A DNA stretch of 48,165 nt from Acidobacteriota bacterium (GTDB lineage Bacteria; Acidobacteriota; Terriglobia; UBA7540). The position numbers and the translations under genes are program-made. Position 1 is the stretch's first letter, and each line of letters opens with the position of its first letter. The notes beneath the pieces were generated by a model. It ran no database searches, was not told the origin of the DNA, and saw only the letters and a program-made list of their open reading frames with translations. Positions 1 to 8,050 of this stretch are shown piece by piece. The DNA lies in NCBI GenBank assembly GCA_021827245.1, contig JAKAWN010000004.1:1-48165 (forward strand). Direction: 5' to 3'.

Positions 1-2
1 TT

Positions 3-74
3 CCTCAGCACGACATTCACGTGAGGTCTGCGGCAGGTCTTGAGGGCATTCTCAACGCCTCAAAGCGTCCCTAG
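3..74 (+). CDS. Possible 3' tail of an upstream gene (weak)
   Basis: Reading from base 3, one forward frame stays open from the window edge to a TAG at 72-74, giving 23 residues that end in NASKRP. The other two forward frames close earlier. This could be the end of a gene that starts outside the window, but a run this short is easily chance. No family is recognisable and no function is suggested. Confidence 0.2.
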   Translation, partial: PQHDIHVRSAAGLEGILNASKRP

Positions 75-397
75 AAAGGCTGGCGGCAGAGTCGGAGGGT
101 GGCGGCTTGGTGAAAATACCTTCGGCGTACTACGTTTTTTGCTTCGCTGACCGGGCCAATCCGTTATATTCTGGTAATCCCGGTTGTCACGGAACAGCGT
201 TGCTGCCTCAACGTCTGAGGTCAGGATTCTCTGCTTTAAGTGGGTGAGAACGGCTCCCTGAGGGGAGGCGATCGCAGTGAGTCCGAAAGCCCGCGCGGCT
301 GGCGACGGACCAGCGCCCGAGGTGGCGTTCGAAGAGCGATTCGTGGTATTTTTTCGTGATGTACGGGACAGTTGGCGCCTGGGTCGCCCTGTGAGGT
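75..397. other. Spacer upstream of the ATP synthase genes
   Basis: About 320 bases with no convincing gene. Open frames on both strands here have odd composition and no recognisable motif. TATATT at 165-170 resembles a -10 box, but no good -35 lies 16-18 bases upstream, so it is not called as a promoter. The promoter for the atp genes presumably lies here. Confidence 0.4.
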
Positions 398-673
398 GTG
401 GGAATGGTTTTCCCACAGAAACCAAAGGGGGAGAATATCTGGGCACAGGTCGCCTTCTACTCGAGTCTGGGCTTTATAATTCCAGGTTCCGTAGTAGGGG
501 GCGTCCTCCTGGGATGGTTCCTCGATGACCACCTGCATACGTTCCCGATTCTAAGTGTGACGGGTGGAGTGGCGGGAGCCGTTGGTGGAATCGTCGAAAT
601 CTACCAGATTTTGACCCGGAAAGAAAAAAGTGAGGATCGGGACGGTTCATCAAGCAGCACTGGAGGGAGCTGA
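398..673 (+). CDS. atpZ: AtpZ/AtpI-family small membrane protein of the ATP synthase cluster
   Basis: A 91-residue protein with two predicted membrane helices, roughly residues 15-37 and 46-66, separated by a short turn containing LDDHLHT. The tail is charged and Ser/Gly-rich. The two-helix architecture, with GxxxG-like glycines in each helix and a position just before atpI and atpB, fits the AtpZ (F0F1-ATPase gene 1 / AtpI-like) family. Members of that family are thought to help c-ring assembly or Mg2+ supply. The start is GTG at 398; the in-frame ATG at 404 is an alternative. The 3' end overlaps the next gene by 44 bases if that gene starts at its GTG. Confidence 0.75.
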   Translation: MGMVFPQKPKGENIWAQVAFYSSLGFIIPGSVVGGVLLGWFLDDHLHTFPILSVTGGVAGAVGGIVEIYQILTRKEKSEDRDGSSSSTGGS

Positions 674-1040
674 AGCAAGGCTGCCGAAATGGATGGCAGG
701 ATTTGCCGTTCTTGGAGTGTTGGCGGCGTTCCTGTTGGGACACGCTCGGACGGCCGGAGGATTCGGCTTGGGTGCCGCAGTAGCCATCCTTGGGTATTCT
801 TGGTTGCACAAGGCCGTCGTCAGCTTGATGGATGCCGGGCGTGTGCGCCCGTCCAGGTTGACTCTTGGAAAGCTGCTGATCCGTTATCCGCTGGCTGTCG
901 TTGTGATTTTTGTATTTTACCGTGAGAGTTGGTTGCCTTTTCAAGCCGTGCTGGTCGGTCTGTTTGTCCCGATGGCCGGAGCTCTGGCCGAATCGGTATT
1001 TCAAGTTGGCTCGGCTTTGCTCCACCCCAGGGCGACGTAA
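630..1040 (+). CDS. atpI: ATP synthase protein I (AtpI-like)
   Basis: A 136-residue protein with four predicted membrane helices: about residues 22-38, 42-62, 84-101 and 105-128. The size, topology and position between atpZ and atpB match the poorly conserved ATP synthase protein I family, which aids assembly of the c-ring. The longest frame begins at GTG 630, inside the preceding gene. An ATG at 693 (before the first helix, MAGFAVLG) is a reasonable alternative, so the first 21 residues are uncertain. The call rests mainly on topology and neighbours. Confidence 0.7.
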   Translation: MRIGTVHQAALEGAEARLPKWMAGFAVLGVLAAFLLGHARTAGGFGLGAAVAILGYSWLHKAVVSLMDAGRVRPSRLTLGKLLIRYPLAVVVIFVFYRESWLPFQAVLVGLFVPMAGALAESVFQVGSALLHPRAT

Positions 1041-1094
1041 GGAACCTCCGGGGCAGGCCTGAATGCCCCGCACGGTGGTGCCAACTTTTTGTGG

Positions 1095-1850
1095 ATGGAG
1101 GAGTTCGGATTGCCCGTAGAACCACATTTCTGGTTTACAAAGCTGCTGAATGACCTGTTTGGCGGCGTGGTTGGCTCCTGGATGGTCAAGATTGGAGTTC
1201 CGCCTGCGAATCCTCATTATCCAATCACCGATTACGTTGGGGGCCAGATTCTGGTGCTTCTAATCCTCGTCATCGGAGCCATTATTCTGCACCGGCAGCT
1301 CTCTGTCGAACATCCGGGCAAATTGCAGCAAGCCATGGAAATCTTCCTGGAATTCACCCAGAATCTTGCCGATGAGATGATCGGGCACGGCGCCCGCAAG
1401 TATGTTCCCCTCATCGGAACTCTGGGTCTTTTCATTGTTGTCTGCAACATCATGGGCCTGATTCCAACATTTGTAACGCCTACGGCCAGCATCCAAGTGC
1501 CTCTCGGTTGCGCCGTCCTGGTCTTCATTCATTACAACTTTCAGGGTCTTCGCCAGCACGGAATCCTGGGCTACATCAGGCACCTTTGCGGCCCCATGAT
1601 GTCCATTGCAATCATCATGCTGCCGACCGAAATTCTCAGCAATGTTCTGCGAATGCTGTCGCTCAGCGTTCGTCTTTGGGCCAACATGCTGGTGGGCGGA
1701 ATTCTGGAGAGTGTTTTTACGGGTTTGATTCCGGTTGCGATCCCGGCGGTCTTCATGGCTCTGCACATTTTTGAGTCGTTTCTCCAGGCCTATGTTTTTA
1801 TGATCCTGCCGGCACTTTACATTAGTCTGGCTGTCCAAGAGGAACATTAG
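1095..1850 (+). CDS. atpB: F0F1 ATP synthase subunit a
   Basis: Subunit a forms the proton or sodium half-channels next to the c-ring in the inner membrane. The 251-residue protein has five to six hydrophobic helices. The key region SLSVRLWANMLVGG carries the invariant arginine of the a subunit (Arg210 in E. coli), preceded by the conserved EILSNVLRML segment. Ser/Thr-Pro-Thr and GLIPT motifs in helix 2-3 are also typical. The ATG at 1095 is preferred; an in-frame TTG two codons upstream (1089) is possible. No clear Shine-Dalgarno is visible. It is followed by a 255-base gap before atpE rather than the usual tight spacing. Confidence 0.95.
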   Translation: MEEFGLPVEPHFWFTKLLNDLFGGVVGSWMVKIGVPPANPHYPITDYVGGQILVLLILVIGAIILHRQLSVEHPGKLQQAMEIFLEFTQNLADEMIGHGARKYVPLIGTLGLFIVVCNIMGLIPTFVTPTASIQVPLGCAVLVFIHYNFQGLRQHGILGYIRHLCGPMMSIAIIMLPTEILSNVLRMLSLSVRLWANMLVGGILESVFTGLIPVAIPAVFMALHIFESFLQAYVFMILPALYISLAVQEEH

Positions 1851-1880
1851 ACGGATGCCGATGGATTGTTGTTGGAGTGT

Positions 1881-1901
1881 CATCCCCGCTAGTGGGGGAT
1901 G
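1881..1901 (+). other. Stem-loop between atpB and atpE
   Basis: CATCCCC (1881-1887) pairs perfectly with GGGGATG (1895-1901) across a 7-base loop, 31 bases after the atpB stop. There is no T-run, so it is unlikely to be an intrinsic terminator. A hairpin here could affect mRNA processing or stability and raise the expression of the c subunit relative to a. That role is inference. Confidence 0.35.
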
Positions 1902-2105
1902 CGTGTCCTGGACAGAACTCGCCATGCGAGGGAATCGGACGTGCCGGTCGCAATCGGAGGTGAGGAAGTACACCTGGCATCAGCCGATCGCCGGAACTGT
2001 CGCCAGTGTGGTTTCCTCGGAGATAAAGACGGCGGAACTGCGGATGGAATTTTAAAGTCAGAGCCTCCCTGGGAAGGGCGGGGCTAATGCGAAGGAGGAA
2101 AGATG

Positions 2106-2426
2106 ATGCGGAAGGTTGTGATCTTTTGCACCTCGATGGCGGGCTTGCTGCTGACGGTCCCGCTGTTCGGTGCTCAGGGAGGAGCTGCTGCGGCAAGCTC
2201 TGGGAGTAGCGCCAACTGGGTGGCCATTACCTCGGGTTTTGCCATGGCTATTGCCTCAGGCCTGTGCGGATTGGGTCAGGGAAGGGCCGCCGCGGGAGCC
2301 TGCGAAGGGCTGGCTCGGAATCCGGGCGCCAGGCCTGGGATTCAGCTCTTTCTAATCCTGGCGCTGATCTTCATCGAATCACTGGCACTTTACACGCTGG
2401 CGATCATCTTTGTAAAAGTTCGATAA
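2106..2426 (+). CDS. atpE: F0F1 ATP synthase subunit c, with N-terminal presequence
   Basis: Subunit c forms the ion-translocating rotor ring. The protein is about 106 residues, longer than the usual 75-90, because a signal-peptide-like segment (roughly residues 1-24, ending near GAQG) precedes the two-helix hairpin. The polar loop carries RNPGARP. Helix 2 carries the ion-binding glutamate in FIESLALY, and helix 1 has GLGQG. Gln in helix 1 with Glu-Ser and a Tyr five residues after the Glu resembles sodium-type c subunits, although the usual Thr after Ser is Leu. AAGGAGG at 2092-2098 lies 7 bases from ATG 2106 and only 4 from ATG 2103, so 2106 is preferred. No b, delta or F1 gene follows. Confidence 0.95.
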   Translation: MRKVVIFCTSMAGLLLTVPLFGAQGGAAAASSGSSANWVAITSGFAMAIASGLCGLGQGRAAAGACEGLARNPGARPGIQLFLILALIFIESLALYTLAIIFVKVR

Positions 2427-2449
2427 TCCTGCGCCGGTTCGCAGAAGGT

Positions 2450-2467
2450 GGGAGGCTTCGGCCTCCC
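2450..2467 (+). terminator. Hairpin after atpE, probable terminator
   Basis: GGGAGGC, a TTCG tetraloop and GCCTCCC form a perfect 7-bp stem 24 bases after the atpE stop. It is followed by CC and TTTGGTT, a weak T-tract. The UUCG loop and position suggest the end of the atp transcript. Confidence 0.5.
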
Positions 2468-2904
2468 CCTTTGGTTGCGAGGTTCGGGCAGCCATGGGGA
2501 CGGCTAGAGCTTCCGCGCCAGGGATTTCTGACACGGTAGTCCCTTGTGGGTTCTATCGTGTCCTCGAACGTGCCGTGGAGGAGTTTGCTCGCAGGTTTCG
2601 ATAGCCTTTTACGACTTATTGACTGCTACTCATCGAGTGTGCCGCGTCGGTCCGCTCGAATGCGGCAAAGCCCGATGCATTAAGTCTGTGAGGAGGGGGG
2701 CGCCTTTCACGGTGGTCATGCCAGATCTGCTAAAGCTCTAATTTCCTCCCTCGTTTCAATCTCTTACAATTTGACCTTGGAGGGCCAAAGTCTGATGACC
2801 GGGGAGACTTTGAGTTTCTTGTTGCCTTGCGTCTCCGGCATCGGTACTATTTCCCTAAGCTTGGGCTGGCAGGGAACTGCGGGGGTGCTTCGGGGGTCCG
2901 GAGC
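2468..2904. other. Spacer between atpE and the next gene
   Basis: About 440 bases without a convincing gene. TACAAT at 2765-2770, with a weak TTTCCT 17 bases upstream (2742-2747), could be a promoter for the downstream gene set, but the -35 match is only 3 of 6. Nothing else stands out. Confidence 0.35.
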
Positions 2905-3192
2905 ATGGTAAACGGCTTTAATGCCGAGATAGTGTTTGAAGGAACCCTTTTTCACATACAGACTGAGACTGGAAAAGAATTTCATATCGAAACCGCCGTG
3001 TATGCCAAAGGCCCTGTGTTTCTCTCCGCCAAGACTTTGAACCCAGGCTTCACCCATGCATCCGCTGGCGGTGCCCAGGAATTTGGGAACCTGCTTGAAG
3101 AGCAACATCGGCAGGTGATTAAGCGGATTGGGGCGGGTGAAATCATACCGCCTCGGGCCCCTGTATCCGGCTTGGGTTCGCTGGTAGAATAA
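2905..3192 (+). CDS. Conserved small protein of unknown function
   Basis: A 95-residue protein with no signal peptide or membrane segment. The N-terminal half (FNAEIVFEGTLFHIQTE) reads as short beta strands. The C-terminal part (FGNLLEEQHRQVIKRIGAG) is a likely amphipathic helix. Similar small soluble proteins beginning with an FNxEVxxxGxxFHVQTE pattern occur in acidobacteria and some deltaproteobacterial lineages, as I recall; their function is unknown. The ATG at 2905 is chosen because it matches that pattern. The open frame extends upstream to a TTG at 2827. Its TAA overlaps the next ATG (TAATG), so it is probably translationally coupled to thiS. Confidence 0.7.
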   Translation: MVNGFNAEIVFEGTLFHIQTETGKEFHIETAVYAKGPVFLSAKTLNPGFTHASAGGAQEFGNLLEEQHRQVIKRIGAGEIIPPRAPVSGLGSLVE

Positions 3193-3443
3193 TGATCGTC
3201 CAACTGAATGGCGAACAGCGTGAAGTCCCTGATGGCCTGAATCTGGCAGGCTTGATCGAATGGCTTGAGCTTCCGGCTGATCGCGTCGCCGTCGAGCGCA
3301 ATCTCGAAGTGGTAAGAAGGGTGAACTGGGACGAGACCCGGATTGAGAATGGCGACCGCCTTGAAATCGTCAGGATGGTCGGAGGCGGCTCGGCCAACTT
3401 CCTGCCTGTGAGACCGAGGAACTCTGCATGCACCCTACAGTGA
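3192..3443 (+). CDS. thiS: ThiS-like sulfur carrier protein with C-terminal extension
   Basis: ThiS carries sulfur as a C-terminal thiocarboxylate for thiamine thiazole synthesis. Residues 1-66 have the beta-grasp pattern: an MIVQLNGEQREVPDG start, LAGLIEWLELPADRVAVERN, then NGDRLEIVRMVGGG. In ThiS the protein normally ends at Gly-Gly. Here the coding frame continues another 17 or so residues past GGG (SANFLPV...TLQ) and overlaps the next gene by 16 bases. Either the tail is removed by processing, the protein has another role, or the 3' end is disrupted. No thiG, thiF or thiO lies in the window. It starts inside the TAATG overlap with the upstream gene. Confidence 0.8.
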   Translation: MIVQLNGEQREVPDGLNLAGLIEWLELPADRVAVERNLEVVRRVNWDETRIENGDRLEIVRMVGGGSANFLPVRPRNSACTLQ

Positions 3444-4774
3444 CCAGTTCCTCCGCGTTTATCCTTGTCACGCTACTGATCAAGCTGGGGGTCATCGCCT
3501 CGTTGGCCAGCATCATCGCCCGGTTTGACAAATTCCGGCGCCTTCTGTTGGTCGAAATTCGAACTCCCAAACAGAAGCTTCTTTTTGCTGCTTTCCTGGG
3601 TGTACCTTTCATGCTGGGTGTCCTGACCCGCCTGGTTGCCCACTACCAGGGCGCGGACCTGAGCCTCGAAGTGACGGTGATTGGTGGCTTGCTGGGTGGC
3701 ACTATGGTCGGCCTCGTCGTTGGCATGATGGTCAGTCTGCCCGCAGTCCTTATCAACCATGAACTCCTTGCTGTGCCAATGGCAGTGCTTTATGCCGTGG
3801 TGGCCGGCTCGGCCCGTTGGCTCTGCCCGAACAAAGAGGAGATCTGGAAGTTTTCACCCTTTATTGATCTCAGCCTGTACCGCTCGATCAAACAGCGTTT
3901 CAAGCAGCCTTCAATGGACTGGCAGATCCTTTTCTTTCTGGTGTGCGTTTTTCTGGAATTGTCGCGAATCGAGATGGGAAGGGTTTCCAGGGGGAATCTC
4001 TTTTTCCTGAACCCGCCGGGCGTGTGGACCGAGATCCTGGTTCTTTTTGCCACGGCTATTGCGGTGGCCTTGCCGCTGCGCATTTGGAACAACACGCGTA
4101 TCGAGCGGAAATTGGAAGAGAAGGAACGGATTCTGATCCAGGCCCGAATGGACAGCCTGATCAGCCAGATTAATCCGCATTTCCTCTTCAACACGCTGAA
4201 TACTGTTTCGTCGCTGATCCGTCTGGACCCCGACACCGCCCGGAAAGTGCTGGTGAAGCTTTCCAACATCCTTCGCCGGAGGCTCAAGACCCAGACACAT
4301 TTCGCTCCCCTGCGCCAGGAGCTTGATTTTATTGCCGATTATCTCGACATCGAAGTGGTGCGCTTCGGCCGTGATAAGCTTCGCGTCATCGAAGAGATTG
4401 ATCCGGGAGCTCTGGACGCGATTGTGCCCAGCATGATCCTCCAACCGCTCGTGGAAAATGCGATTCGCCATGGCCTTGGCCCTAAGATCGAGGGCGGAAC
4501 GATCACCTTGCGTGCCTCTCGCCACAATGGACGGGTGTCCATCCAGGTAAGCGACGACGGCGTGGGAATTCCGAAGAGTCGCCTGCCGGAAATCTATGCC
4601 TCCGGCATAGGGATGATGAACGTTCAGGAGCGGCTGAAGGTCCTTTACGGCCATGATTTTTCAATGAAGGTCGAAAGCGAGCCGGGAAAGGGAACTACGA
4701 TCCGCTTTGAGTTCCCCGAGGTTGTGCCGGCGGAAGAAGCTATTTCGGTTGAGGCGGCGCCGTCCGAACCATAA
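3428..4774 (+). CDS. LytS/YehU-type sensor histidine kinase
   Basis: A 448-residue membrane kinase. About residues 1-220 hold six or so hydrophobic segments resembling the 5TM-LYT sensor region. A short helical linker follows, then a His_kinase domain with the phospho-acceptor His251 in INPHFLFNTLN. The HATPase domain has an N box (PLVENAIRHG, about 340-349), a G1 box (DDGVG, about 376-380) and GIGMMNVQERL. This family usually pairs with a LytTR response regulator, but none is adjacent, so the kinase is an orphan here. The signal it senses is unknown. The ATG lies inside the 3' end of thiS, implying co-translation. Confidence 0.92.
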   Translation: MHPTVTSSSAFILVTLLIKLGVIASLASIIARFDKFRRLLLVEIRTPKQKLLFAAFLGVPFMLGVLTRLVAHYQGADLSLEVTVIGGLLGGTMVGLVVGMMVSLPAVLINHELLAVPMAVLYAVVAGSARWLCPNKEEIWKFSPFIDLSLYRSIKQRFKQPSMDWQILFFLVCVFLELSRIEMGRVSRGNLFFLNPPGVWTEILVLFATAIAVALPLRIWNNTRIERKLEEKERILIQARMDSLISQINPHFLFNTLNTVSSLIRLDPDTARKVLVKLSNILRRRLKTQTHFAPLRQELDFIADYLDIEVVRFGRDKLRVIEEIDPGALDAIVPSMILQPLVENAIRHGLGPKIEGGTITLRASRHNGRVSIQVSDDGVGIPKSRLPEIYASGIGMMNVQERLKVLYGHDFSMKVESEPGKGTTIRFEFPEVVPAEEAISVEAAPSEP

Positions 4775-4840
4775 GCCGGGCGTAGACCGTCCCTTTGCAC
4801 CTTCCGAATCTCGTGTTAGCCAACGCGGGGCTTAGCAGGT

Positions 4841-4860
4841 TTTCGAAAGGCCTTTCGAAA
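4841..4860. repeat. Perfect 20-bp palindrome between convergent genes
   Basis: TTTCGAAAGGCCTTTCGAAA equals its own reverse complement. With an extra T on one side the symmetry extends to flanking GG and CC. It lies 66 bases after the histidine kinase stop and 141 bases from the end of the minus-strand FkbM gene. It could be an operator, a protein-binding site or part of a bidirectional hairpin. There is no adjoining T-run. Confidence 0.6.
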
Positions 4861-5000
4861 CCGCGTCATTCCAGCCGGCAGCAAGAAATTGGGCCTTGAA
4901 ACCAGGCGATTTACGAGAGCCCTCACCACGCCCGCTCATGGAGTGCGGGATGGAAAGAGTTTTTTCAACAAGCTGTTAGATTGACCATCAGGGAAGCGAC

Positions 5001-5849
5001 TCATCCCAAAAATCTCTTTGCCATGGCGCGCGTCATAAGCAAAGAATTAGGTCCGGTGTTTCTGGTTTCTTTCCGGAGAGACGAGCCGTCGAAGTAGTAT
5101 TCCTCATATGCGAGCTCTTCTGCGAGCTGGACCGTTCTGGTATCACCTCTGAAATTCTCAACCAGCAGGAGGGGCTCGAATTGCAGCAATGTCTCCTTTC
5201 CTCCGCGCAGCACGTTGTAAGTGTACCCTTCGACATCCACTTTTATGAAAACTGGCGCCAGGCGCTGCATGTCCAGGGTTTCCACTGTGCAATCGCATTC
5301 AGCGAGTGTCAATTTCGCCGAGTCGAATCGCAGAATCGTCTCTTTGTTAAGCCCGTAGCCGGCAGACCCCTTGTTGAAGGAAGAGAGCGCGTCGTAAACA
5401 AATCCCTTGTACGAGGGCACAAAGAGAGTCAGGTGTCCTGCCGAATCGGCCAGGCCCTTTGCGACGATTCGTATATTGTTCCGATCCTTGTAACGTGCCA
5501 AAAGGTGCGCCGCAAGCCCCAGATTGGGTTCGAATGCAACAATTTCCGCCTCGGGCCTGAATAACAAAATTGATTCGATGGTTTGCCCATAGTTAGCGCC
5601 CACATCGATATAACATCCCTTCAGTGCCGGCGGGATCAAGCTCAACGCTTTGAAGTCGCTCTCGTGGGGAATATGCAACCAGCGGCGAGCATGGAGATAG
5701 AGCCAGTCCTTTGACTCCTTCAGGAACAGGAAGGGGAATTCGCTCTGCATTGTCCTGAATACTCGCTTGACCTTTTCGTCCGTAGAATCTCCTCCGGGGA
5801 ATCGTCCTGGCCTGCCCGGAATTCTACCATCTGGATTGGGGTTGTCCAT
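5001..5849 (-). CDS. FkbM-family SAM-dependent methyltransferase
   Basis: A 282-residue cytoplasmic enzyme. The SAM-binding motif I is YIDVGANYGQTIES (about residues 80-93), followed by EIVAFEPN, the acidic strand-2 end. The family-typical FIKVDVEGYTYNVLRG appears near residue 200, where the VDVEG segment marks FkbM enzymes. FkbM proteins O-methylate sugars, polyketides or other small acceptors; the substrate cannot be told from sequence. There is no glycosyltransferase or polysaccharide cluster nearby. It is transcribed alone on the minus strand, converging with the histidine kinase. Confidence 0.88.
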   Translation of the reverse strand: MDNPNPDGRIPGRPGRFPGGDSTDEKVKRVFRTMQSEFPFLFLKESKDWLYLHARRWLHIPHESDFKALSLIPPALKGCYIDVGANYGQTIESILLFRPEAEIVAFEPNLGLAAHLLARYKDRNNIRIVAKGLADSAGHLTLFVPSYKGFVYDALSSFNKGSAGYGLNKETILRFDSAKLTLAECDCTVETLDMQRLAPVFIKVDVEGYTYNVLRGGKETLLQFEPLLLVENFRGDTRTVQLAEELAYEEYYFDGSSLRKETRNTGPNSLLMTRAMAKRFLG

Positions 5850-6363
5850 ATTTCAGCGTTGACGTGCGTTCCTGAATCCGCACGAAACCGAATTTGACCA
5901 CCGGACAATGGAGGGGCGATGGCGTCGATCTGGAAGCACGGTCTGGGTGTCGAGGCAAGAGGAGGCGGGCTGGATTGCAGCCGGCTTGGAGCGGCTGATG
6001 CGCGTCAGCGAGCACAGGGTGCGCCTCTCGGGGGCAAAGTAAGGGATTCGGGTATCGGTAGAACTCAACGGGGGGCGAAAGCCAACAGATGGGAATGGGC
6101 GGCTGGAGAGGCCGCTTCAGTCGAACCTGTACAGATCGAGCAGTCGCCCCGGCTTCCTGCTCTTTGCCCGTTTCACGAGCAATCACATCTGGATCAGCTT
6201 CCACAAAATCGCCTTCGACCTGTCCCGAAAATCAATCTGTGTTAATATCAAGGCTTTGCACCTGAACTGCTGAATCTGCTCCAGCCGACAGCGGAATTCA
6301 AGCAACTGATCGGTGAGAGCAGGGGCTTCCTTGTCCGAAAAACCATATGCCCGAGGAACTTTG
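5850..6363. other. Spacer upstream of FkbM and the AhpD-like gene
   Basis: A GC-rich stretch of about 510 bases. Open frames on both strands give Arg/Pro-rich translations without motifs, so no gene is called. The divergent promoters of the two flanking genes should lie here, but I see no strong boxes. Confidence 0.4.
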
Positions 6364-6702
6364 ATGGCCAAACGTGACCCTGGCAAAGTGAAGACAACTC
6401 CCAGTTCAATGAGTATGATTGAGCCCCGTTTTCGCAATATCTACAAGTCTTTTTATAAGGAGACTTATTACTCCACTACGACTCTCGACTCCAAGACCAA
6501 GGAATTAATCGCGATTGGATGCTCGTTGGTGGCAAAGTGTGAAGGTTGTGCCAGAGGGCATATCAAGAAGGCATTGGAATTGGGGGCCAGCAAGGAAGAA
6601 ATCTCGGACGCCATCGTTGTGGCCGTAGGGATTGGGGCTGCCAGTGTCGTTGACATGTCGGACAAGGCTGCAACCCACCTGGATCTTCATCACTTCGAGT
6701 AG
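6364..6702 (+). CDS. AhpD-like / carboxymuconolactone decarboxylase family protein
   Basis: A 112-residue helical protein of the AhpD/CMD fold. The redox motif CEGCARGHIKKAL (Cys-x-x-Cys followed by His) near residues 58-70 is the AhpD-type catalytic signature, suggesting a disulfide reductase-like antioxidant role. The family-typical KELIAIGCSLVAK precedes it and EEISDAIVVAVGIGAASVV follows. The ATG at 6364 has GAGGA about 7 bases upstream; the frame is open further up to 6313 but without support. No peroxiredoxin partner (AhpC) is adjacent. Confidence 0.88.
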   Translation: MAKRDPGKVKTTPSSMSMIEPRFRNIYKSFYKETYYSTTTLDSKTKELIAIGCSLVAKCEGCARGHIKKALELGASKEEISDAIVVAVGIGAASVVDMSDKAATHLDLHHFE

Positions 6703-6815
6703 GGAACATGGGACAAGTTCTCCGGAAGGGGCTGCACTAAACTCCGAACGAGAGCGCGTATCGAATCTCCTAAGGGGCCGAGAGCTGGCTGGTTGCCACT
6801 TTGCGAGGACGCCGG

Positions 6816-8000
6816 GTGGATTTCCCGATCATCGGCATTCTGTTTCTACTGCTGTTCCTGGGCCTGGCGGATAACCAGACGATCCCTGCGCTGCTTCCCC
6901 TCCTCATCGATTCTCTGCACATCACCGTTGAGCAAGCCGGTTTGTTGGCGGTTTTTTATTCTGCGGCGGCTGCCGTGGCTTCCTTGATCACGGGGATTGT
7001 TTCCGATCACTACGGTCGCCGGCCTTTTCTGATAGCCGGGGCAGTTGTGTTCGGGTGCGCATCCTGGCTGGCCGCGCACGCCGGAAGCTTTACGGGGCTG
7101 ACGATAGCTCGAGGCCTGACGGGTCTGGGTGCGGGAACCATCTCAACCTGCTCGATCTCTTTCGCTGGAGACTGGTTTGACTACAGCATCAGAGGCCGAG
7201 CCCTCAGTTGGATATCCACGGCGTATTTTGTCGCTCCGATTCTGGGCGTTCCACTGGCCGCCCAGGTAGCTGGCCGGCTGGGATGGCGCGACACATTCTA
7301 TTTCTTTGCGGGACTTGCCGCCATCGCTGGCGTGTCTTCGCTGCGCCTGCCGCACGATCATCGGGAAGCAAGCCCGAGTTTGGAAAAATGGAGAGCCACA
7401 TTCCGTGCCTGCAAGTCGTTTTTCAAGCGGCGGGACACCAGCGCTGGCCTGGCAATCGCCTTCCTGGTGTCAGGCGGGCTCTACGGCTTTATTTACTACA
7501 TTGGGCAGTGGCTAAACTCGTCTTTCGGAGTGCCAACCGGAACTATCGGCTGGGTCTTCATGCTGGGAGGCCTGGTAGCGCTGTTCAGCGCGCCGCTGGC
7601 CGGCAGTCTTTCGGACCGCTGGGGAAAACGGCCGGTATCAATTGCAGGCAACATCCTGCTGGCCTTGTCGGTGGCGCTGGTTCCGCTGTTTCCGTGGGGT
7701 GTGGGCTTGTTGATTGTTTTTGGGATTACCAGCCTTGGTGCTGCTTCCCGTCAGGGACCGCTGGCCGCGTTGATGACGGAACTGGTTCCCATGTCTGAGC
7801 GAGGCTCTTTCATTGCGCTTCGCAACGTGTTTTCGCAATTGGGAATCGGGCTGGTGGTACTGGCGGGCGGAGCTATTTACGAGCGGCACGGCTATCTTGC
7901 CGTCACAACTCTGTGCGCGGCTATGACATGCCTGGTTGCCATCCTGCTGGCCACCCACATCGTCGAACCACACTCCGCACCCAGGAGTTCGCAGTCGTAG
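6816..8000 (+). CDS. MFS transporter
   Basis: About 394 residues with 11-12 membrane helices in two halves joined by a charged loop (HDHREASPSLEKWRATF, about residue 180-200). Motif A appears in both halves: GIVSDHYGRRPF after helix 2 and GSLSDRWGKRPVS after helix 8. The best guess is a drug or metabolite:H+ antiporter or uptake carrier; the substrate cannot be predicted. GTG at 6816 has GAGGA 6 bases upstream and is preferred over the TTG at 6801, which would place the ribosome-binding site inside the gene. The next gene follows 50 bases later on the same strand. Confidence 0.88.
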   Translation: MDFPIIGILFLLLFLGLADNQTIPALLPLLIDSLHITVEQAGLLAVFYSAAAAVASLITGIVSDHYGRRPFLIAGAVVFGCASWLAAHAGSFTGLTIARGLTGLGAGTISTCSISFAGDWFDYSIRGRALSWISTAYFVAPILGVPLAAQVAGRLGWRDTFYFFAGLAAIAGVSSLRLPHDHREASPSLEKWRATFRACKSFFKRRDTSAGLAIAFLVSGGLYGFIYYIGQWLNSSFGVPTGTIGWVFMLGGLVALFSAPLAGSLSDRWGKRPVSIAGNILLALSVALVPLFPWGVGLLIVFGITSLGAASRQGPLAALMTELVPMSERGSFIALRNVFSQLGIGLVVLAGGAIYERHGYLAVTTLCAAMTCLVAILLATHIVEPHSAPRSSQS

Positions 8001-8050
8001 TCCAAAGAGCAGCCGGATAAGAGCATGTCCGGCGGAAAAGAAGGCTGACT

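Noticed and set aside
1855..2055. 66-codon frame between atpB and atpE
   Set aside because: No ribosome-binding site, unusual composition and no similarity to atpF; the region is better read as spacer with a hairpin.
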